From Firmicutes bacterium ADurb.Bin467 (GTDB taxonomy: Bacteria; Bacillota; Clostridia; Christensenellales; Aristaeellaceae), in contig MWAC01000018.1 of assembly GCA_002068815.1 (NCBI GenBank), positions 1 through 6,028 of the forward strand: 6,028 bases of DNA, in the 5' to 3' direction. The position numbers and the translations under genes were made by a program. Under the pieces are notes generated by a model that was not told where the DNA came from, ran no database searches, and saw only the letters and a list, made by a program, of their open reading frames with translations. This document shows, in pieces, positions 1 to 4,128 of this stretch (its first letter is position 1; each line of letters starts with the position of its first letter).

Positions 1-236
1 GAGGCCGGGGAAGCGCCCCCCGACACGACCGCGGCGACATTCGCAAGCTGCTCGGTCGCGGCCGCCGTCGGCTCCGCCAGCGCGACGGCGAAGTCCGCGG
101 CGAGCTGCGCGCCGGATGCGGAGGCGAACGAAACGACCGTCGCCAAATCCTGCGTCGTCTTGCTCGGCACCGCGGCATGGGCCGCCGCCGAAACCACCAA
201 GAGCACCACCAGCAAAAGAACCGTCCACTTTTTCAT
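1..236 (-). CDS. Small secreted protein, N-terminal part only (runs off left edge)
   Basis: The frame starts with ATG at 236 and stays open for 78 codons to the window edge, so the C-terminus is missing. An AGGAAAGGAG site (257-248) lies 11 nt before the ATG and supports this start. Residues 1-22 form a typical signal peptide: Lys-Lys, a run of Leu/Val, then an Ala-rich exit (SAAAHA) with likely cleavage near residues 20-22. The mature part begins AVPSKTTQDL and is rich in Ala, Val and Thr, with no Cys in the visible part. I do not recognise a family. It follows the LCP gene after only 50 nt on the same strand, so it is probably the third gene of that operon and may act outside the cell with the surface polymer. 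That role is inferred from position only. Confidence 0.75.
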   Translation of the reverse strand, partial: MKKWTVLLLVVLLVVSAAAHAAVPSKTTQDLATVVSFASASGAQLAADFAVALAEPTAAATEQLANVAAVVSGGASPA

Positions 237-286
237 AATCCCTGTTGCTCCTTTCCTGCGCGGCCAGCGCCGCGCCCAATCCCACG

Positions 287-1318
287 TCAGTTCACCGGAT
301 CGAAGTACGTCTCCACGACCCACTGAAGCAGCTTCGCCTCGTCCGCGTGGAACTCCATGAACCCGTCGTCCCCGATCCCGTATTCGCCCGCGGGCGTCGC
401 CGCGGGGAGAATATCGTAGCTGTAGATCCTGCTCGCCTCGTTGACCATGCGGCCCTTGCGCATGTTCGTCACCATGATCCCGTCGAGCGCCTCGTAGAGT
501 CCGCCGACGAAGTCCGCGTCCCTCGCGATCCTCTCGCCGAGCGCCTTCGAGGCGGCCTCCATGTAGGTCCGCTGCCGCCGCATGCGCGATTCGTTCGTCC
601 CGTCGCCGACGTCCATCCGGTACCGGACGAGCGCCTCCGCCTGCCGGCCGGTCAGCGTCAGCGTCTTTCCCGGGGTCATCTCCGGGTCGTAGGCCGAGAA
701 ATCGTCCTCCAGCGCAACCGTCACGCCGCCGAGCGCGTCGTTCAGCACGCCGATCGCGTTCAGGTCGATCGCGGCGTAGAGGTCGACGTCCATGCCGAAC
801 AACAGGTTTTTGACGGCCTGCACCGTGTATTCGCAGCTGGTTTCGGCGCCGTCGCCGAAGCCGTGCGAGAGGCATACCTGCGAGCGCCTCGTCCCGGTGA
901 CGTTCCCGAGGACGCCCAGAACCACGATGTCCGTCATCGTATCGCGGTCGATCTGCAGCTGCGTGACGGTCTTCTGGTCGCGGTCGAGCACGAGCAGAAG
1001 CAGGAAGTCCGCCTGCCCGCCCTGCCGGAAGCCCGTGGTCGGGGCGTCGTCGCGCTTGTCCACGCCCATCAAGAGGATCGACGTCAGCCCGCTCTTGCGC
1101 GCGTACGTCCGGCCGTTCCACTCGATCCTCGGCTGCTCCTCGAATACGCCGGTCAGGTCCCCCCGCGGCGGGGCGGGTATGTTGCGCGTCTCGATCCACC
1201 TGCCCACTTCGTAAAACGCAAACACCGCGGCGGCCGCCAGCAGCACGAGGCACAGCGAGATAATCGCCCTCTTGCGCCGGGACATCCCCCGAAACCGCTT
1301 GTTCGCCGCTGCTGCCAT
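287..1318 (-). CDS. LytR-CpsA-Psr (LCP) family glycopolymer transferase
   Basis: A 343-residue protein with a basic cytoplasmic N-terminus, one membrane helix (about residues 17-38) and an extracellular LCP domain (about 78-265). Family motifs are visible: LLMGVDKR (82-89), QADFLLLLVLD (102-112), QIDRDTM (122-128) with the Arg-Asp pair, and RMRRQR (245-250), which supplies the arginines that bind the pyrophosphate of the lipid carrier. LCP enzymes transfer undecaprenyl-linked polymers such as teichoic acid or capsule onto peptidoglycan at the outer face of the membrane; the exact polymer cannot be told from sequence. Cys149 and Cys162 could form a disulfide. The start lies 8 nt after the stop of the NusG paralog with only a weak GG..GAG site, suggesting translational coupling. 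Length and motif order are normal, so it is probably functional. Confidence 0.93.
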   Translation of the reverse strand: MAAAANKRFRGMSRRKRAIISLCLVLLAAAAVFAFYEVGRWIETRNIPAPPRGDLTGVFEEQPRIEWNGRTYARKSGLTSILLMGVDKRDDAPTTGFRQGGQADFLLLLVLDRDQKTVTQLQIDRDTMTDIVVLGVLGNVTGTRRSQVCLSHGFGDGAETSCEYTVQAVKNLLFGMDVDLYAAIDLNAIGVLNDALGGVTVALEDDFSAYDPEMTPGKTLTLTGRQAEALVRYRMDVGDGTNESRMRRQRTYMEAASKALGERIARDADFVGGLYEALDGIMVTNMRKGRMVNEASRIYSYDILPAATPAGEYGIGDDGFMEFHADEAKLLQWVVETYFDPVN

Positions 1319-1326
1319 CTCTCAGC

Positions 1327-1869
1327 CTACCCGCTTTGCCCCTCTTTGAGGTAGTCGAACGACAGCCAGATGTTCTTCAGGCTGCCGACGATGTCGAGTT
1401 CCACCTTCGCCACCTGCTTGCGCTTGTCCATCGCGACCACGCGGCCCCGAAGCGCCTTGAACAGCCCGTCGACGATCTCCACGCGCTCGCCGACGCGCAT
1501 CGCCTTCAGCACGCCGACCTTTCCGCCCCTCGCCCAGAGCAGGTCCGCGAACGTCCTGTCCGCGCCGTACAGAGTTCCCTCGGGGTCGTCCCCGTAGCTC
1601 AGCACGCGGATGACGTTCTGGACCTTCGTCAGGTCCGCCGCGCGCAGCTCGGCGCCGGAATAGACGAACACATAGCTCGGCAACAGGGGAACCGACATCT
1701 CCTGCCAGGTTCTCCGGTTTCGAATGCGCTTGATCTGTATCGGGAAAATAGCCCTCGCGGCCTGACTCTCGTTGATCAAATCCGCCACCTGCTGCTCATA
1801 CCCCGTCATGCAGAACACGCAGCGGACGACTTCGTATTCACTTCCTATAGGCACGCTGTCTTCATTCAT
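1327..1869 (-). CDS. Specialised NusG paralog (LoaP/RfaH-like transcription antiterminator)
   Basis: A 180-residue protein with a NusG N-terminal domain (about 11-115) and a C-terminal KOW domain (about 125-178). LLPSYVFVY (62-70) matches the conserved PGYVFV-type core of NGN domains, and GLFKALRGRVVAMD (135-148) matches the KOW consensus. NGN domains bind the RNA polymerase clamp; specialised paralogs (RfaH, UpxY, LoaP) load on particular operons and suppress pausing or termination. As first gene of a unit followed by an LCP enzyme, it probably serves this polysaccharide operon rather than being housekeeping NusG, which usually sits beside secE and ribosomal genes. The ATG at 1869 has no well-placed Shine-Dalgarno: the nearest purine run, GGGGAGGG (1897-1890), is about 20 nt away inside a hairpin. 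A later start cannot be excluded. LoaP versus another subgroup is an inference. Confidence 0.9.
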   Translation of the reverse strand: MNEDSVPIGSEYEVVRCVFCMTGYEQQVADLINESQAARAIFPIQIKRIRNRRTWQEMSVPLLPSYVFVYSGAELRAADLTKVQNVIRVLSYGDDPEGTLYGADRTFADLLWARGGKVGVLKAMRVGERVEIVDGLFKALRGRVVAMDKRKQVAKVELDIVGSLKNIWLSFDYLKEGQSG

Positions 1870-1870
1870 G

Positions 1871-1922
1871 AAACGAAAAGAAAGCTTCGCCCTCCCCGCC
1901 CTTCGGCAGGGGACTCGAAGCT
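1871..1922 (-). terminator. Terminator-like hairpin (candidate attenuator) just before the NusG-paralog start
   Basis: Read on the minus strand, AGCTTCG (1922-1916) pairs perfectly with CGAAGCT (1889-1883). Inside it, CCCTGCC (1911-1905) pairs with GGCGGGG (1900-1894), with one T-G wobble, around a GAAG tetraloop. The stem is followed by a T-rich stretch, TTCTTTTCGTTT (1882-1871), and then C and the ATG. A GC-rich stem plus U-rich tail is the form of an intrinsic terminator, although the tail is interrupted by C and G. The only purine-rich ribosome-site-like run sits in the 3' arm, so the stem could instead act on translation. Confidence 0.5.
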
Positions 1923-2107
1923 ATGGTCCGCCAGACCCGACCGCCACGCGTTACGCAGTAACCGGTCAATCCGGCTTGATGCCTGGCGAAAGCGGAAGTG
2001 ACTCCCTGCTATGCTCAGGCATGGATCGGCCACATGTCACCTTGGCCCAAGCGTCCGTCACCCCGCGCCCCCGCGGAACAGAACCCCGTACCGCCGCTTC
2101 CCCGCAC

Positions 2108-2145
2108 GGCGCCGGAAGGAGGCGATCTCCTCCGCAATCCGGGCC
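2108..2145 (-). promoter_or_regulatory. Long bulged RNA hairpin, candidate antiterminator recognition element
   Basis: On the minus strand the arms pair in three blocks: GGC with GCC, CCGGA with TCCGG, and GGAGG with CCTCC, closing on the hexaloop AGATCG. Between the middle and inner blocks there is an asymmetric internal loop (TTGC against a single T), and one C bulges between the outer and middle blocks. This gives 13 pairs, starting about 46 nt after the inferred transcription start. LoaP of Bacillus velezensis is known to bind an RNA hairpin in the leader of its target operon; that this hairpin plays that role here is inference. Confidence 0.4.
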
Positions 2146-2197
2146 GCTCCTTACACGCCGACCGGGCGATGAAGGGAACCGATGCAGTATATGGCTA

Positions 2198-2226
2198 AGT
2201 ATACCACCTTCTTCCCGGAACGTCAA
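2198..2226 (-). promoter_or_regulatory. SigA/sigma-70 type promoter of the NusG-LCP operon
   Basis: On the minus strand, TTGACG (2226-2221) is separated by exactly 17 nt from TATACT (2203-2198). Each hexamer matches its consensus at five of six positions with the best spacing, inside a locally AT-richer patch of otherwise GC-rich DNA. Transcription should start near 2191 and read left into the leader and the NusG paralog. This is the best promoter match I see in the window. Confidence 0.8.
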
Positions 2227-2309
2227 CCGAATTCGGCACTGATTTACGGTCTTTTTATCCAATTGAATACTTAACATTAATGGATGTGTTTATATTTTGC
2301 GCGCCACCT

Positions 2310-2332
2310 AAAAAGGCCCTTAAACCCGGGCC
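2310..2332 (-). terminator. Intrinsic terminator on the minus strand, with no visible gene upstream
   Basis: On the minus strand GGCCC (2332-2328) pairs with GGGCC (2319-2315) around an 8-nt loop, directly followed by TTTTT (2314-2310). No minus-strand gene ends here, so it either insulates the NusG promoter from antisense transcription, ends an unseen small RNA, or is a remnant of a lost gene. The 5-bp stem is short. Confidence 0.45.
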
Positions 2333-2365
2333 GTGCGCCGCGGAATTCTCCGGCATCGCTTCCAT

Positions 2366-2382
2366 ATCGGAAGGCTTCCGAT
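2366..2382. promoter_or_regulatory. 17-bp inverted repeat, candidate operator
   Basis: ATCGGAAGgCTTCCGAT is a perfect dyad with 8-bp arms around one central base. A further CTTCC at 2359-2363 can pair with the same GGAAG, so two mutually exclusive stems are possible. A second stem, ATGAG/CTCAT (2381-2396), abuts it. It lies about 145 nt before the start of the membrane-protein gene. A repressor site or a leader hairpin both fit. Confidence 0.35.
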
Positions 2383-2524
2383 GAGGGACTTCTCATGACC
2401 TGGCAGGGAGGGGGCATAATAAGGCCGGCCGGCCGGCGCGCACTGTGGACGACGGGCGGTCCCCGCTGCGACGATGGCGCATTCGGCCGCAGGGGAAATC
2501 TACCATTAGAAGTGTGATGCCGCC

Positions 2525-3574
2525 ATGCCGAACATCCTGTGGTATATCATCATCGTCTCCATGGGCCTGTTGCTGCTGCTCTTCACGTTCTGGAGGAGGA
2601 GGCCGCTTGCGGACCTCTTGTGCTTTTTTCTCGCCTCCGCAGCCGTCGCCTATCTATTGGAAGTCATCGTCCTCTTCGCCTTCGGGAGCTACCACTATAA
2701 GCCCGGAATCTTCTCGGAGCCGGTCGCGGAGGATATCTTCGGGCACCTGATCTGCAACGGCCTGTTCTGGGGCGGCTTCATCATGCTCGTCTCCGCCTTT
2801 TCGCTGCGGTTTTACTGGTCGGCCCTGATCGCCGTATTCTTCATGCTCGTCGAGGAGTTTTTCCGCAGACGGGGAATCTACGTCCAATACTGGTGGCGGA
2901 CGCATATCACGGGGATCGGGGCGTTTGTCGTGCTCGAGGCGATGAAGAGGTGGTACGCGAAATTGAAGGCGCGAAAAAACGCCGCCTGGCGCTTCGCGGC
3001 CTTCTGTTCCGTCGCGTGGCTGCTGCTCGTCGCCCCCCCGATCATACTGCTATTGGCCGGGAAGCAGCATTGCGGCATCGGGCTCAGCCGGAACTATTAT
3101 CTGGACGACATCTTCACCGAAGTTCCGTACTGCCTGCTACTGTCGTTCCCGACCGCGCTTTGCATCGCCGCGCGCAAAAAAACCTGGTGGAAGGCGATTC
3201 CGTTCGCCGCCATACTGTGCGGCGACATACTGCTGAACCGATTCGGCATACTGACGTTCAAGGGCGGATGGAACTTGTTCTACCTCATGGAGGTCCGGGC
3301 CGTATGCCTGCTGTTCTATATCGCCTTGGAGAAGCATTCGTTCTCGGCGCGTTCAGTCCGACAGGATGAATCTCCGCGTTCTTTCGCCGGAATAGATCGT
3401 CCGCTCCCCGACGAAGGCGAGCGCCAGCCACAGGTACACGGACAGGGCCGCGACGTAGTACACGAAATGCGCGACGGGGTCGAGCCGCATGAGCCGGAAG
3501 GCGCCCGCCCGGCTGTAGAAAAACCCGAGCAGCGAGGAGACCATCGCCACCGCGAGAACTGCGACGAGCTTTGA
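2525..3574 (+). CDS. Multi-pass membrane protein of unknown function, C-terminal end probably altered
   Basis: The frame begins at ATG 2525; an in-frame TAG at 2507 excludes a longer form and the ribosome site is weak. Residues 1-270 are strongly hydrophobic, with about eight candidate helices (near 3-22, 29-53, 72-92, 96-112, 156-178, 197-216, 223-238, 250-268). Motifs such as GSYHYKPGIF (54-63), LVEEFFRRRGIY (108-119) and GILTFKGGWN (241-250) recall small five-helix Firmicutes membrane proteins of the CBO0543 type, here as about one and a half units; this resemblance is from memory and tentative. After about residue 275 the chain turns abruptly hydrophilic and lies antisense to the neighbouring gene, so the last 75 residues are probably not native. 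One missing base near 3330-3350 would lead to a TGA at 3367-3369 and a protein of about 281 residues. Confidence 0.65.
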   Translation: MPNILWYIIIVSMGLLLLLFTFWRRRPLADLLCFFLASAAVAYLLEVIVLFAFGSYHYKPGIFSEPVAEDIFGHLICNGLFWGGFIMLVSAFSLRFYWSALIAVFFMLVEEFFRRRGIYVQYWWRTHITGIGAFVVLEAMKRWYAKLKARKNAAWRFAAFCSVAWLLLVAPPIILLLAGKQHCGIGLSRNYYLDDIFTEVPYCLLLSFPTALCIAARKKTWWKAIPFAAILCGDILLNRFGILTFKGGWNLFYLMEVRAVCLLFYIALEKHSFSARSVRQDESPRSFAGIDRPLPDEGERQPQVHGQGRDVVHEMRDGVEPHEPEGARPAVEKPEQRGDHRHRENCDEL

Positions 3575-3831
3575 GATCGGCCCCTCATTCAGCCAGTTTA
3601 CCATCAGCACGCCGGCCCCCGCATAGACGAGGAGCTGAAAGGCGGACACGCGGCCGACCGGCAGCCAGTTGCCCTCGAAGGCATAGTACCGAGCCCCGCC
3701 ATCAAATTGTCGACGAGGATCATCCAGACGAGCGAAATTGCCACGGCCCGCCAGAGCGCCGCGATCCTGCGAACGGGGACGAGCAAAAACGTCAATGCCC
3801 ATACGAGGGCACAGGCCGCGAGATGCGCCAT
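3353..3831 (-). pseudogene. Small membrane protein gene split by a single frameshift
   Basis: Two overlapping minus-strand frames join into one protein. From ATG 3831 the first gives MAHLAACALVW, two membrane helices and DNLMAGLG (41-48). Near 3688-3697 the reading must shift by one base to continue as YYAFEGNWLPVG and three further helices, ending at TGA (3355-3353). Adding one base gives about 159 residues with five helices, the size and layout of CBO0543-like membrane proteins (tentative). A GGTGGGG run just before ATG 3831 supports that start over the GTG at 3843. The break lies beside a GGGG run, so either a real mutation or a consensus error is possible. Its end overlaps the convergent plus-strand gene. 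Confidence 0.7.
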
Positions 3832-3948
3832 AACCCACCCCACCGAAAATCAGATGGAATTATTCTTCGCATGTTTCGATCAAAAAAACCGGCGCGGCGG
3901 AGGTCTGCAAATTCCCCTTGGATCGCCGAGAGCTCGCGCAGCAAGCGC

Positions 3949-3954
3949 ATTATA
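3949..3954 (-). promoter_or_regulatory. Candidate -10 box for the split membrane-protein gene
   Basis: A perfect TATAAT on the minus strand about 118 nt before ATG 3831. No good -35 hexamer is present at 16-18 nt spacing, so it may be weak, activator-dependent or chance. Confidence 0.25.
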
Positions 3955-4004
3955 CGGCGAAAAATCCCCGAACCATTGAACCGCACCCTGAATGCTGGAC
4001 AGTA

Positions 4005-4013
4005 TGGTATACT
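4005..4013 (+). promoter_or_regulatory. Candidate extended -10 promoter for the repeat-protein gene
   Basis: TGG-TATACT matches the extended -10 form (TGn before the hexamer) about 115 nt before the start codon. No -35 element is seen. The sequence AGTAT-ggt-ATACT is also a small dyad. Confidence 0.22.
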
Positions 4014-4056
4014 ACCGACAGATGGGATGCGGCAGGCGGAAAGCAAGCTGGGCAAC

Positions 4057-4083
4057 CGAAACTTTTCCGTCCCGACAACCGTC
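4057..4083 (+). promoter_or_regulatory. Candidate ECF-sigma promoter of the repeat-protein gene
   Basis: CGAAACTTTT (4057-4066) followed, 17 nt after the AAAC, by CGTC (4080-4083). This resembles the GAAAC/CGTC elements of SigM/SigW-type envelope-stress sigma factors in Firmicutes, including the T-run after the -35. Transcription would begin near 4090, leaving a leader of about 40 nt. A secreted or cell-surface product fits such control. No sigma-factor gene lies in the window. Confidence 0.35.
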
Positions 4084-4128
4084 TGATTTCCGGATAAATC
4101 CAATTGAACGGAGAAGGGTGGATTCGGC

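Larger units (their letters stand above)
1870..2191 (-). promoter_or_regulatory. Structured leader of about 320 nt upstream of the NusG paralog
   Basis: This is the untranslated region between the inferred transcription start (about 2191) and the ATG at 1869. Reading 5' to 3' on the minus strand it holds a long bulged hairpin (2145-2108); a GTGAC/GTCAC stem (2040-2036 with 2002-1998) enclosing an ATGC/GCAT hairpin (2022-2011); a GTTAC/GTAAC hairpin with a 3-nt loop (1962-1950); and the terminator-like stem (1922-1871). I could not match it to a riboswitch or T-box consensus by eye. Specialised NusG paralogs often act on leader elements of their own operon, so antitermination control is the leading inference. 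Confidence 0.5.
2227..2524. other. Divergent intergenic region between the NusG operon and the membrane-protein gene
   Basis: No convincing gene is seen in these 298 nt. The left third (2227-2300) is AT-rich and could hold a plus-strand promoter (TTAACA 2271-2276, 16 nt, TATTTT 2293-2298; a weak match). The rest is GC-rich and rich in dyads: a minus-strand terminator (2310-2332), a 17-bp dyad (2366-2382), an ATGAG/CTCAT stem (2381-2396), a GGCC run (2423-2436) and a bulged stem (2461-2496). A structured 5' leader of the plus-strand gene is possible. Confidence 0.5.
3844..4128. other. Divergent intergenic region with candidate promoters for both flanking genes
   Basis: No coding frame with credible start or composition is seen. 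The stretch contains a minus-strand TATAAT (3954-3949), a plus-strand extended -10 (4005-4013), an ECF-type promoter candidate (4057-4083), and the ribosome site GGAGAAGGG (4110-4118) for the gene at 4129. Confidence 0.6.

Noticed and set aside
245..1354. Plus-strand open frame of 369 codons
   Set aside because: Lies antisense to the well-supported LCP gene; His/Arg/Val-rich with no recognisable domain.
1895..1930. tRNA-like TTCGAGTCCC near the NusG leader end
   Set aside because: No acceptor, D or anticodon stems can be built around it; it is part of the terminator-like stem.
1336..2001. Plus-strand open frame of 221 codons
   Set aside because: Antisense to the NusG paralog and its leader; no family features.
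1966..2277. Minus-strand open frame of 103 codons upstream of the NusG paralog
   Set aside because: It spans the -35 and -10 boxes of the best promoter and the leader hairpins; composition and lack of a ribosome site argue against coding.
2423..2436. GGCC tandem run
   Set aside because: Short simple sequence in GC-rich DNA; no evidence of function.
3882..3900. Minus-strand GC stretch followed by seven T, terminator-like
   Set aside because: Only a 3-bp CCG/CGG stem can form before the T run, too weak to call a terminator.
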